Below, in pieces: positions 17,766 through 25,886 of a DNA stretch of 64,000 nucleotides (its first letter is position 1; each line of letters opens with the position of its first letter). The translations under genes were made by a program, and so were the position numbers. Origin of the DNA: CAVWSM01 sp963757805 (GTDB lineage: Bacteria; Actinomycetota; Actinomycetes; Jiangellales; Jiangellaceae); contig CAVWSM010000006.1 in the NCBI GenBank assembly GCA_963757805.1, forward strand, positions 1,421,556 through 1,485,555, written 5' to 3'. The notes beneath the pieces were generated by a model that saw only the letters and a list, made by a program, of their open reading frames with translations, did not search any database and was not told where the DNA came from.

Positions 17766-19244
17766 TCAGGCCGCTCCGGCCGGCTCCAGCTGCGGCTCCG
17801 CCTCCGGCACGGACTGCTGTGTTTCGCCGCGGGTGTTGCTGGTGCGCAGCCCGATGAACGCGGCGGCGAGCACGAAGATGCTGCCGGCCAGGAGCGCCCG
17901 GTGGAAGCCCGAGGTGAGCGCGTCGGGTAAGGGCGTGTCGGCGGCGAGCAGGTGGTTGGTGTGCGAGGTCGCGATCGCGGAGAAGATCGCGAGCCCGAGC
18001 GCGCCGCCGACCTGCTGGGATGAGTTGAGCAGCGCGGCGGCGAGCCCGGCCTTGTCGGCGGGCACGCCGGCGTTCGCGGCCGTGGTAACGGCCACGAACA
18101 CCGCTCCGATGCCCAGCGACACGATCATCAGGCCGGGGAACAGGTCGGTGAGGTAGGAGCCGTCGACCGGGATCCGGGACAGGTACCACAGGCCCCCGGC
18201 CGTGATCAGCGCGCCGACGACGATCACCGGTCGTGTTCCGATCCTGCCGAGCAGCTGGGAGGAGACGCCGGCGGAGATGCCGACGCCGACGGTCAGCGGG
18301 AGGTAGGCGGCGCCGGTCTGGAGCGGCGAGTAGCCCAGCACGTTCTGCATGTAGAGGGTGAGGAAGAAGAACATCGCCAGGAAGCCGGCGACGCCGATGA
18401 GCTGGGTGACGTTGGCGGCGGCCAGCCCCTTGACCCGGAAGATCGACAGCGGGACGAGTGGGCTCTTGCTGCGCTGCTCATTGATGACGAACGCGGCCAG
18501 CATGACGCCGGCTCCGGCGAGTTCGCCGATCGTGCGCGCCGATCCCCAACCCTGATCGGGTGCCTGCACCAGCGCGTAGACGAGCAGCAGCATCCCGCCG
18601 GTGACCAGGACAGTGCCTAGGATGTCGAAGTTCGTGCGCGCCGCGCGGCGTCGATCCCCGGGGATCAGCCAGAAGATCGCGGCCACCAGGAACACGGCAA
18701 TCGGCGGGTTGACGTAAAGCACCCAACGCCAGCCGGGCCCCTCGGTTAGGACGCCGCCGAGGAACACCCCGGCAGCCGAGGCGAGTCCCGCCACGCCACC
18801 CCAGACGCCGAGCGCCTTGTTGCGGTCGGAGCCTTCCTTGAAGCTTGTCGTCAGCAGCGAGAGCGCCGCCGGGAGCATCAGCGCGGCGCCGAGGCCTTGG
18901 GCGAGGCGGGCACCGACCAGCACCCCGGCGCTCCCGGCGAATCCGCCGGCGAGCGACGAGACCGCGAACACCGCTGTCCCGGCCACCAGGACGCGGCGAC
19001 GGCCCAGTAGGTCACCGGCACGGCCGCCGAGGAGCATGAAACCGCCGTAGGTGAGCAGGTAGCCACTGAGCACCCACTGCAGGGACTGCACCGAGAAATC
19101 CAGGTCCGTACGGATGTCGGCTAGCGCGATGTTCACGATCGACGCGTCGACGAAATCGAGGAACGCGACCGCGCTCAGCAAGGCCAGCGTGAGCTTGCCA
19201 CGGCGCGTTTTGAGAAATGACGGTTGAACGGTCATGTCGGTCAT
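17766..19244 (-). CDS. MFS transporter, DHA2 (EmrB/QacA) family
   Basis: Drug:proton antiporter-type inner-membrane exporter of 492 residues with 14 predicted helices. The family motif A is GGRAGDLLGRRRVLVAG after helix 2, and motif C is ARLAQGLGAALMLPAALSLL. The upstream region (19456-19495) holds a 40-bp motif nearly identical to one in the promoter region of the adjacent LuxR regulator, so the exporter is probably a target of that regulator. Substrate unknown. Confidence 0.93.
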   Translation of the reverse strand: MTDMTVQPSFLKTRRGKLTLALLSAVAFLDFVDASIVNIALADIRTDLDFSVQSLQWVLSGYLLTYGGFMLLGGRAGDLLGRRRVLVAGTAVFAVSSLAGGFAGSAGVLVGARLAQGLGAALMLPAALSLLTTSFKEGSDRNKALGVWGGVAGLASAAGVFLGGVLTEGPGWRWVLYVNPPIAVFLVAAIFWLIPGDRRRAARTNFDILGTVLVTGGMLLLVYALVQAPDQGWGSARTIGELAGAGVMLAAFVINEQRSKSPLVPLSIFRVKGLAAANVTQLIGVAGFLAMFFFLTLYMQNVLGYSPLQTGAAYLPLTVGVGISAGVSSQLLGRIGTRPVIVVGALITAGGLWYLSRIPVDGSYLTDLFPGLMIVSLGIGAVFVAVTTAANAGVPADKAGLAAALLNSSQQVGGALGLAIFSAIATSHTNHLLAADTPLPDALTSGFHRALLAGSIFVLAAAFIGLRTSNTRGETQQSVPEAEPQLEPAGAA

Positions 19245-19455
19245 GTCGAGAAGTCCTCCGGTGAGATGAGTGAGTCGGCCGGTCGAGGCGGCTGACGCTC
19301 TGGGCGAGCGTTCAGGGTCAGCTGGCCCAGCGATGCGCTATCGACCCGGCGCATTCGGCGGCGGCACGGGCGTGGCTTTGTGTCCTCCGTCGTCACGTGC
19401 TCGCGGTCTGTTGGGACTGGCTTGACGAGGACGGTAGGAGCAGACACCTGCTGTG

Positions 19456-19495
19456 GGCGTCACCCGAAGGTGCACCGGCTAGGTGGAATCTTTCG
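19456..19495 (+). promoter_or_regulatory. Conserved 40-bp motif, copy A (candidate LuxR operator)
   Basis: Consists of GGC + GTCACCCGAAGGTGCACC, 5 variable bases, then GGTGGAATCTTTCG. Copy B at 22463-22502, inverted, is identical at all 35 positions outside the spacer, and the spacer is 5 bases in both. GGTGCACC is itself a palindrome, fitting a dimeric binder. The copies bracket the LuxR gene, one upstream of it and one upstream of the exporter. Confidence 0.7.
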
Positions 19496-19529
19496 CAGCT
19501 AGCGCGGGGCACGCAGCTAGCGCCGGGCA
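19494..19529. repeat. Tandem 18-bp direct repeat
   Basis: Two adjacent 18-bp units, CGCAGCTAGCGCGGGGCA and a copy with one change (17 of 18 identical). AGCTAGCG forms part of each. They adjoin motif copy A and are absent from copy B, so they may be an extra regulatory site or a local duplication. Confidence 0.6.
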
Positions 19530-19561
19530 CGAAGGTGCCATGAGATCGGCTGCGAGCCGCG

Positions 19562-22339
19562 CTAGGCGATCAGTCCTAGCTGCCGTCCTCGGGTGACGGC
19601 CGCGGTGCGGTTGTCTGCGCCGAGCTTGTCGAGGATGTGGCCGACGTGCTTCTTCACCGTGTCGAGGGTCACCACGAGTTCCTCGGCGATGCGCGGGTTC
19701 GACTTTCCCGCGGCCAGCAGGGCCAGCACCTCCGCCTCGCGGGCGGTCAGCGGCTCGACCAGACCGGGTGGCGCGGCGGCGGCTCGCGCCGATCCCGGTT
19801 CCGTGGGTTTCTCGTCGAAGGCGCGCAGCAGCCGAGCCAGGTAGTCGAGGGGTACCGCGCGGGCCGCGGCGTGCTCGCTCCGTTGGGCTGCGACCAGCCG
19901 GCCGAGGAGGGCCCGCATTGGCGCGCCCTCGTCGGCGAAGACCCGGACGTGGCCTTCGGGACCGCCCAGCGTGAGCGCCTCGGCAAGGGCGTCCACCGCC
20001 GCAGCGTCGTGGCCGCTTGCCGCGAGCGCCAGCGCGTGCAGCGCGCGTAGCTCGATCACGCTCCCGATCCGGTGTTGGGCGGCAGCCGCAGCGTGCATCC
20101 GCTCCAGCAGCGGGAGTGCCTGATCTGGAAGGTCTTGCGCGAGCAGCACCCGCGCCAGCACGAGATACGCGAGCTCATGGGGATAGCCCGGCTCGTCGTC
20201 GGCGTCGAGGCCGCGCTCGCGCGTCCAGCGTTCGGCCGCCGCGACGTCGCCTTGGGCCAGCAGCAGCCGCGCCCGCTGCGCCGGGACCGGGTTGAGCAGG
20301 CCGGCAACGCCAAGGTTTGGTGCGGCCCGCTCGGCCTCACCCATCGCCTCCATGGCGCCGCCCGCATCACCCTGGGCCTGCCGGATCCACGCCAGCGTCG
20401 CTAGGGCGGTGGCCAGCGGCGGGGTGAAGCTGAACTGCCGGCACAGCTCGATACCTTCGGTGACGTGCCGGAAGGCGGAGTCGAGCTCGTTGCGCTGGTA
20501 GGCCACCTCGGCCAGGCCGGCGTACCCGATGCCGGCGGCGGGCAGCGTCGGCCGGGAGGCCTCCGCGGTGATCTCCAGCGTCTGCTGGTAGGTCGCGTGC
20601 GCAGCATCCAGGCGGCCCAGGGCGCGCTGGATCTGGCCGAGGTGGTGGTTGCCCCAGCCGATCAGGTTGCGGTGGCCGGCCGCCCGCCACTGGCCGATGC
20701 TTGACGACAACGCGCGCTCGGCTTCCTCGAGCCGACCGCGGAGCCAATCGGCCACTGCCAGGTGCCCTTGGGTGATGAAACCCAGCATCGATTGGCCCTC
20801 ACCGATCTCGGCCTGGGCCCGCGAGGCGAACGCGGCCGTAGCCTCGGCATCACCGCGGAGCTCGGCGAGGTAGGCACGAAAGATCGCGATCGTCGCGGGG
20901 ACATTCACCAACAGGCTGGCCGCCTGGCCGGCCGACGGTTCATACGGCTCATCGTCCGTATGTGCGGAGGCGCGTTCGGCGGCAGCTAGCAACCCATCGA
21001 CCGCCTCGACTCGGCCGTTGGAGTCGGCTATGGCCGCCTGCGCCACCAACAGTCGTGGGCGGGACCGGATCAGGTCAGGAGGGAGCGCCGCGAGCCATCG
21101 CTGCACGGTCGCCCCCTCACCGCGGAGATAGAACAGCGCGTCGAAGTGCTGCTCGATCAGCCGAGCCGCCTGGCTCATCTCCCCGGCGGCCACCGCGTGC
21201 CGCACGGCGTCATCGGCGAGACCGTGCTTCTCGTGCCAGCCGGCCGCGTTTCGGTGCAGCCCCGCTACCCGCTCGGGCCGCTCCTGCCGCAAACGCGCCC
21301 GGAGCAGGTCGGCGAATAGCTGGTGGTAGCGCCACCAGCCGCGCACCTCGTCCAGCGGCACCAGGAACAGCCCGGCCGCCTCGACTGCCTCCAGCATCGC
21401 CTGGCCGTCGGTCCGGCCGGTGACCGCATCGCACAGCTCACCGGACAACCGCTCCAGCACCGAGGTCTCCAACAGGAACCCGCGCACCTGCTCCGGTTGC
21501 CGTTCCAGCACCTCCTCGGTCAGATAGTCCAGGACGTGGCGGTGGCTGCCACTGAACGTCGCCACGAACCCGGCGACATCCGCCTGGCCGCGCAGCGACA
21601 GGGCGGCCAGCTGCAACCCGGCTGCCCACCCTTCGGTGCGGGCCCCCAGCGCCGCCACGGCGGCCTCGGGCAGATCGCCGACCGCCTCGATCAACAGGGC
21701 CGCGGCCTCGTCGGCTGTGAAGCGCAGGTCGGCGGCGCGCAACTCAGCGAGCTGCCCGCGGGCCCGCAGCCGCGCCAGCGCCAACGGCGGGTCTGCGCGG
21801 CCGGCCAGCACCAGGTGCACTCCGGGCGGCAGGTGCTCGAGCAGGAACATCAGCGACGCATGTACCGGCGCGGAGTCGATCAGGTGGTAGTCATCGAGGA
21901 CGAGCAGCACCTCGCCATCAGCCGGCTGGGCGGCCAACTCGTTGATCAGCGCCGTGACCAGCCCCTCGAAGGACGGCGGAGCCGGCGGCCCGAGCAGCGC
22001 CGTGACACGCTCGGCGATCCCGGGGCGTGCCCGGTCCAGCGCCGCGACAACGTGCCGCCAGAACCGTGCCGGGTCGCTGTCACCGGCGTCCAGCGACAGC
22101 CATGCGACCGGCCGTCCACCGCGCCGGATCCAGTCGGCCAGCAACGCCGTCTTACCGAACCCGGCCGGGGCGCAAACCAATATGAGCCCCCGCACCAACG
22201 CCTCGTCGAGCGTGTCCAGCAGCCGGGGGCGGGGCACGAAACCCGGCTGCGGGTGGGGCAGATACAGCTTGGTGGCCAGCAGAACATCCCGCTCGGACGC
22301 GGCAACCTCGAATGAGGCCGCTGCGTGCTGCTCCGCCAT
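19562..22339 (-). CDS. MalT-like LuxR family transcriptional regulator (ATPase, LAL-type)
   Basis: Large STAND-type activator of 925 residues. N-terminal ATPase with Walker A APAGFGKTALL near residue 57 and Walker B-like VLLVLDDYHLI; a long helical repeat (TPR-like) middle; C-terminal LuxR helix-turn-helix (about residues 860-925) with LTAREAEVLALLAAGKSNPR. Such proteins bind promoters when an effector and ATP are present. Its own promoter region and that of the DHA2 exporter share a 40-bp motif, so autoregulation plus exporter control is likely. Start ATG at 22339; no competing start upstream. Confidence 0.93.
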   Translation of the reverse strand: MAEQHAAASFEVAASERDVLLATKLYLPHPQPGFVPRPRLLDTLDEALVRGLILVCAPAGFGKTALLADWIRRGGRPVAWLSLDAGDSDPARFWRHVVAALDRARPGIAERVTALLGPPAPPSFEGLVTALINELAAQPADGEVLLVLDDYHLIDSAPVHASLMFLLEHLPPGVHLVLAGRADPPLALARLRARGQLAELRAADLRFTADEAAALLIEAVGDLPEAAVAALGARTEGWAAGLQLAALSLRGQADVAGFVATFSGSHRHVLDYLTEEVLERQPEQVRGFLLETSVLERLSGELCDAVTGRTDGQAMLEAVEAAGLFLVPLDEVRGWWRYHQLFADLLRARLRQERPERVAGLHRNAAGWHEKHGLADDAVRHAVAAGEMSQAARLIEQHFDALFYLRGEGATVQRWLAALPPDLIRSRPRLLVAQAAIADSNGRVEAVDGLLAAAERASAHTDDEPYEPSAGQAASLLVNVPATIAIFRAYLAELRGDAEATAAFASRAQAEIGEGQSMLGFITQGHLAVADWLRGRLEEAERALSSSIGQWRAAGHRNLIGWGNHHLGQIQRALGRLDAAHATYQQTLEITAEASRPTLPAAGIGYAGLAEVAYQRNELDSAFRHVTEGIELCRQFSFTPPLATALATLAWIRQAQGDAGGAMEAMGEAERAAPNLGVAGLLNPVPAQRARLLLAQGDVAAAERWTRERGLDADDEPGYPHELAYLVLARVLLAQDLPDQALPLLERMHAAAAAQHRIGSVIELRALHALALAASGHDAAAVDALAEALTLGGPEGHVRVFADEGAPMRALLGRLVAAQRSEHAAARAVPLDYLARLLRAFDEKPTEPGSARAAAAPPGLVEPLTAREAEVLALLAAGKSNPRIAEELVVTLDTVKKHVGHILDKLGADNRTAAVTRGRQLGLIA

Positions 22340-22462
22340 CGGTGACCTGCCGCTCAGCGCATCCAGCGATCCTCCGCTTCGACGAGCCTAGACGACCGGG
22401 CCGGAATCGTTGACGCAGGCTGAGGTCCGCCCCAGTGCCGCCTTCGTGCCTGATCGGGGCGA

Positions 22463-22502
22463 CGAAAGATTCCACCCCCGAGGTGCACCTTCGGGTGACG
22501 CC
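22463..22502 (-). promoter_or_regulatory. Conserved 40-bp motif, copy B (candidate LuxR operator)
   Basis: Inverted copy of 19456-19495, identical outside a 5-base spacer. It lies about 125-165 bp upstream of the LuxR start and about 65 bp upstream of the divergent small ORF at 22568, so it could act on both. A further short match (GGCACGAAGG) follows both copies. Confidence 0.7.
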
Positions 22503-22567
22503 ACTACCCGGCGACCGTTCGTAGCGTGCCTACAGACAAACACACGCACACCGACGGGAGGACAGGA

Positions 22568-22684
22568 ATGACAGTCCTCGGGCTCGCCCGATTCAGTCCC
22601 GAACCGCCCAACACCGAGACGGGGCCCAAGGGGCGGCGCCGATCCGACCGGCTGGCTGCCCGGCATGCGGGCGACCGCACATGA
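22568..22684 (+). CDS. Small ORF (38 aa) coupled to the next gene
   Basis: A 38-codon reading frame starting MTVLGLARFSPEPP, with a strong ribosome-binding site (GGGAGGACAGG) 6-13 bases upstream, and a stop that overlaps the next start as ATGA. The product is basic and Pro/Arg-rich with no family I recognise. The site strength and exact overlap argue that it is translated, either as a real small protein or as a leader that couples translation of 22681-22926. It diverges from the LuxR regulator. Confidence 0.6.
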   Translation: MTVLGLARFSPEPPNTETGPKGRRRSDRLAARHAGDRT

Positions 22685-22926
22685 GCGACGCCGGATCCCC
22701 CGCCCGCTACGAGATCCGTATTGACGGGGTCCTCGACGCAGCCTGGTTCGAAGGCCTCCAGGTGAACAGCGACGGCCGGCAGACGGTCATCTCCGGCCGG
22801 CTCGCCGATCAGCCGGCCCTGCACGCACTGCTAGCCAAGATCCGTGACCTGGGGCTCTGCCTGATCAGTATGAATCGCCTGGACCCGCAGGAAGACCGAA
22901 CTGAGCAAGCAGGGACGGGCGAATAA
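22681..22926 (+). CDS. Small conserved-looking protein (81 aa) next to LuxR regulator
   Basis: Unnamed 81-residue protein, soluble, with RYEIRIDGVLDAAWFEGLQV then ISGRLADQPALHALLAKIRD and a hydrophobic C-terminal strand LGLCLISMNRLDP. The clean start, coupling to the 38-codon ORF and position divergent from a MalT-like regulator suggest it belongs to that regulator's system. I recall small proteins of this kind beside such regulators but no function. Confidence 0.75.
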   Translation: MSDAGSPARYEIRIDGVLDAAWFEGLQVNSDGRQTVISGRLADQPALHALLAKIRDLGLCLISMNRLDPQEDRTEQAGTGE

Positions 22927-23053
22927 CCGGAGCCTGAGACTCACGCCGGGCCACGACGCAAACCCAGAATAACGCGGCATCTGTCTCGCCACGTCGCCTG
23001 CACCGGACGTGTCACGGTCCGTCGGTCACACCCTCATACATCAGGAGACTGTC

Positions 23054-23278
23054 ATGCTCGAAATCGGAACCGTCGCATCAGATATCGCCCTCGAAGACCC
23101 CGCGGGGCATCCGGTAAGTCTGGCTGACTCGAAGGTCGGCAACAGGTACCCGGACTGGCAGCAGGCGGTCGCCGCCCGCTCCGCGCTCCGCCTCGGGGGC
23201 AACCGGCCCGGCCGCTTCGCGGATCACCCCGCCACCCCCTCCGCGGATTCCACGCCGCACCGAGGCGGACGGGCATGA
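23054..23278 (+). pseudogene. Truncated peroxiredoxin-like remnant
   Basis: The first 28 residues, MLEIGTVASDIALEDPAGHP onwards, match the N-terminus of AhpC/TSA-type peroxiredoxins, but the text then departs before the peroxidatic Cys, so no enzyme is made. A ribosome site (CAGGAG) precedes the ATG, and its stop overlaps the next gene as ATGA. It may now act only as a translated leader for the hydrolase at 23275. Confidence 0.65.
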
Positions 23279-24123
23279 GCGAAATCGAGCTGTCCGCCGG
23301 GACAATCGAGTACGAGGACACCGGCGGCGACGGCCCCCCGATTGTGCTGTTGCACGGGCTGATGATGGACGCCTCGCTGTGGGACGGGCCGATCGCTGAT
23401 CTGTCCGTCGATCACCGATGCGTGGCACCGACGCTGCCGCTTGGCGCGCATCGTCACGCGATGCACGCCGACGCTGACCTGTCGCTGCCCGGGATAGCTC
23501 GGATCGTCGCGGAGTTCCTTGACCGCCTCGATCTGCATGACATCACCCTCGTCGGCAATGACACCGGCGGGGCGCTCGTCCAGCTGCTCATGTCCGACGG
23601 CGCCGCACGCGTGGGACGGGTCGTGCTCGCCTCCTGCGACGCGTTCGACAACTTCCCGCCAGGGCTGACCGGCAAGACGCTCGTGCTCACCGGCAAGCTC
23701 TCGCCGCGGATGTTCGGGCTGTTCATGCAGCACATGCGGCTTCGGGCTATCCGGCGGCTCCCGATCGCGTTCGGATGGCTGACCATGCGAGGAGACGCTG
23801 CCACCGCCCGGTGGATGAAGCCCGTCATGACGCAACCTGAGATCCGCCGCGACGCCGTCCGCGTTCTGCGCGCTGTTGCGGCAGAGCCGCAGCTCATGCT
23901 CGACGCCGCCGAATCCCTGCCGAGCTTCACCCGCCCCGCCCTCGTGGTCTGGGCAAGCGGGGACCGCGTGATGCCACCCGAGCACGGCCGGCGCCTCGCC
24001 GACCTCCTCCCGCAAGGACGGCTGGTCGAGGTAGAAGACAGCTACACCCTCATCCCCCTCGACCAGCCAGCGAGGCTCGCTCAGGTCATCCGGGAGTTCA
24101 CCCACGCATCCGACAGAACCTAG
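23275..24123 (+). CDS. Alpha/beta hydrolase with Asp nucleophile (dehalogenase/epoxide-hydrolase-like)
   Basis: 282-residue alpha/beta hydrolase. Oxyanion region LLHGLMMDASLWDGP, nucleophile elbow VGNDTGGALVQ with Asp as in haloalkane dehalogenases and epoxide hydrolases, and acid in VVWASGDRVMPPEH. At the usual catalytic His the text reads EDSYTLIPLDQP, so His is replaced; the protein may be a non-canonical enzyme. It is translationally coupled to the peroxiredoxin remnant and followed by an NmrA fusion on the same strand. Confidence 0.82.
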   Translation: MSEIELSAGTIEYEDTGGDGPPIVLLHGLMMDASLWDGPIADLSVDHRCVAPTLPLGAHRHAMHADADLSLPGIARIVAEFLDRLDLHDITLVGNDTGGALVQLLMSDGAARVGRVVLASCDAFDNFPPGLTGKTLVLTGKLSPRMFGLFMQHMRLRAIRRLPIAFGWLTMRGDAATARWMKPVMTQPEIRRDAVRVLRAVAAEPQLMLDAAESLPSFTRPALVVWASGDRVMPPEHGRRLADLLPQGRLVEVEDSYTLIPLDQPARLAQVIREFTHASDRT

Positions 24124-24217
24124 CGGTCACGCCCGGAACAAACCGGTCCGCGACCGCCGCCGGACCGACCCGGCCATTCGTATCGAAATTGCAGTATGGG
24201 AGAGAGAGGACCTTGTC

Positions 24218-25642
24218 ATGTTCCTGATCACCGGTGCCACTGGCCCCATCGGGAGGCCGCTCGTCGATGTTCTTCTCGCGGAGGGCGTCCCGGTTCGGGC
24301 TGTCAGCCGTGAGCCGGGGGCTGCGGGGCTTCCGACGGGGGTCGAGCTCGTCGCGGGGGATCCGCGCAGGCCCGACATGCTCGCCGGAGCGCTGCAGGGC
24401 GTTTCCGCGTTGTTCGTGCACCCGCGGGCCGTGGGGGATGGGGAGGCCGCCGGGAAGCTGGTGGCGCTCGCGGCGGAGCAGGGGGTGCGGCGGGTGGTCG
24501 CGCTGTCGGCGATCAACGTCGAGGACGACCCGGCGCACCAGCCGTCGCGGTTCAACGGCGACCGGAACAAGGAGGTCGAGGAGGCGGTAGTCCGGGGTGG
24601 GCTGCCGTGGGTGAGTGTGCGGCCGACGTCGTTTGCGGTCAACACGATCGGCATGTGGGCGGGGCAGATCCGGGCGGGGGACGTCGTCCGGGGGCCCTAC
24701 GCGACATTCGCCGAGGCGCTCGTCCATGAGAGGGACCTCGCCGAGATCATCGCACGGGCACTTCAGGACAACGGGCTCGATGGCCGGCGCATCCCGGTGA
24801 CCGGGCCGCAATCGCTGACGCATGAGGAAATGGTCGTGACCATCGGGGAGGTGATCGGGCGTCCGCTCCGTTACGCGGAGATCCCGGCGGAGGCCGCCGC
24901 CCAGGCCATGATCCGATTCGGTCTCGCCGAGCCGTTCGTCCAGGCGTTGATGGGGCGCTACGCGCGCGGCGCGGGACGGGCCGCGACCGTCACCGGCGAG
25001 GTGGCCGCGATCCTCGGGCGGCCCGCCCGGACCTTCGCCGACTGGGTCGCCGACCACGCCGACACCTTCAGCGACGGGGGCGCGACGATGACGATGCGAC
25101 TTACCCGGTTCGCAGGGTTGTTGTTCAGCGGCCTCTTCGCGGGCTTCCTCGTGGCGGTGCTCGTACTGGAGAGCTCTCTGCGCTCCTTCGACGGCTCCGT
25201 TTACACCCAGGTCCGCCAGGTGGAGCTCGACGGCCTGGACCGGCTCGCCGCCGCCACCCTGATCCCGGCGACGATCGCCACGGCGATCCTGGTCGTTCTC
25301 GGCTTCCGGGCTCGAATACGCTCCCGTTGGCTCGCGCTGGCCGCGCTCGCCCTGATGGCCTCGATCATCGCGGTGACCCTGACCGTCAATTTGCCGATCA
25401 ACGGCGACCAGCTCGACTGGTCCACCCACGCGCCGCCCGCTGACTGGGCGGACGTCCGGGACCGCTGGCAGCTCGCCCACGTCGTCCGGACCGTGGCCGC
25501 CGTCCTCGCCTTCGGCCTGCTGGCCACGGCGGCGACGGCCCGCCCGAAAATCCCCGGCCAGACTAAAGGTGATGTTTCCCGGACGGGCGAGGCAGGGCCG
25601 CATGCTGAGCGCCTTGAGATCGATGGACTCGGTGCCGGGTGA
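24218..25642 (+). CDS. NmrA-like NAD(P)-binding protein fused to DUF1772 membrane domain
   Basis: 474-residue fusion. Residues 1 to about 285 are an atypical SDR/NmrA domain (MFLITGATGPIGRPLVDVL, then YAEIPAEAAAQAM), which senses or reduces with NAD(P). From about residue 290 a separate four-helix domain begins MTMRLTRFAGLLFSG and carries NLPINGDQLDWST, the DUF1772 (anthrone oxygenase-like) signature. The two parts are normally separate genes; an internal ATG with a GGGGGC upstream stands at the join, so separate translation is possible. Its neighbour downstream is a FAD monooxygenase. Confidence 0.85.
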   Translation: MFLITGATGPIGRPLVDVLLAEGVPVRAVSREPGAAGLPTGVELVAGDPRRPDMLAGALQGVSALFVHPRAVGDGEAAGKLVALAAEQGVRRVVALSAINVEDDPAHQPSRFNGDRNKEVEEAVVRGGLPWVSVRPTSFAVNTIGMWAGQIRAGDVVRGPYATFAEALVHERDLAEIIARALQDNGLDGRRIPVTGPQSLTHEEMVVTIGEVIGRPLRYAEIPAEAAAQAMIRFGLAEPFVQALMGRYARGAGRAATVTGEVAAILGRPARTFADWVADHADTFSDGGATMTMRLTRFAGLLFSGLFAGFLVAVLVLESSLRSFDGSVYTQVRQVELDGLDRLAAATLIPATIATAILVVLGFRARIRSRWLALAALALMASIIAVTLTVNLPINGDQLDWSTHAPPADWADVRDRWQLAHVVRTVAAVLAFGLLATAATARPKIPGQTKGDVSRTGEAGPHAERLEIDGLGAG

Positions 25643-25825
25643 TCCGGGGTCGCTCGGCCACCGTTGCTGCGGCGAGATGGAGCGTGTTTCTGGACAGGTA
25701 CCCGGTCGGCCAGAACGGCGGCGGTCGACCGCGTGCCCTTCGGTTACTGCGCAAAGACACCCTCTGGAAAAGCACGTCCGCGTCAGCGGTCTCCGTGCCA
25801 CGCGACGGACCGACCAACTGCATGT

Positions 25826-25851
25826 CAACAAGCGTTGGCCAACAATCGTTG
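25826..25851. promoter_or_regulatory. Two tandem CAAC-N4-GTTG operator boxes
   Basis: CAACAAGCGTTG and CAACAATCGTTG, each with perfect 4-bp arms CAAC/GTTG, start 14 bp apart. They lie 35-60 bp upstream of the FAD monooxygenase start, where a repressor would block transcription. The shape is typical of TetR- or MarR-type sites. No such regulator is adjacent. Confidence 0.6.
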
Positions 25852-25886
25852 ACCGCCTCACTCTAGGACAGGACCGGAGCACCACA

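Larger units (their letters stand above)
19245..19561. other. Intergenic regulatory region between LuxR regulator and DHA2 exporter
   Basis: A 317-bp gap with no gene. It serves as the exporter's upstream region and the regulator's downstream region. Content: the 40-bp motif at 19456-19495 and, directly after, two copies of an 18-bp sequence (19494-19529). Nothing else is recognisable. Confidence 0.6.

Noticed and set aside
21323..22315. 330-codon plus-strand frame
   Set aside because: Antisense to the LuxR ATPase domain; Gln/Arg-rich shadow text.
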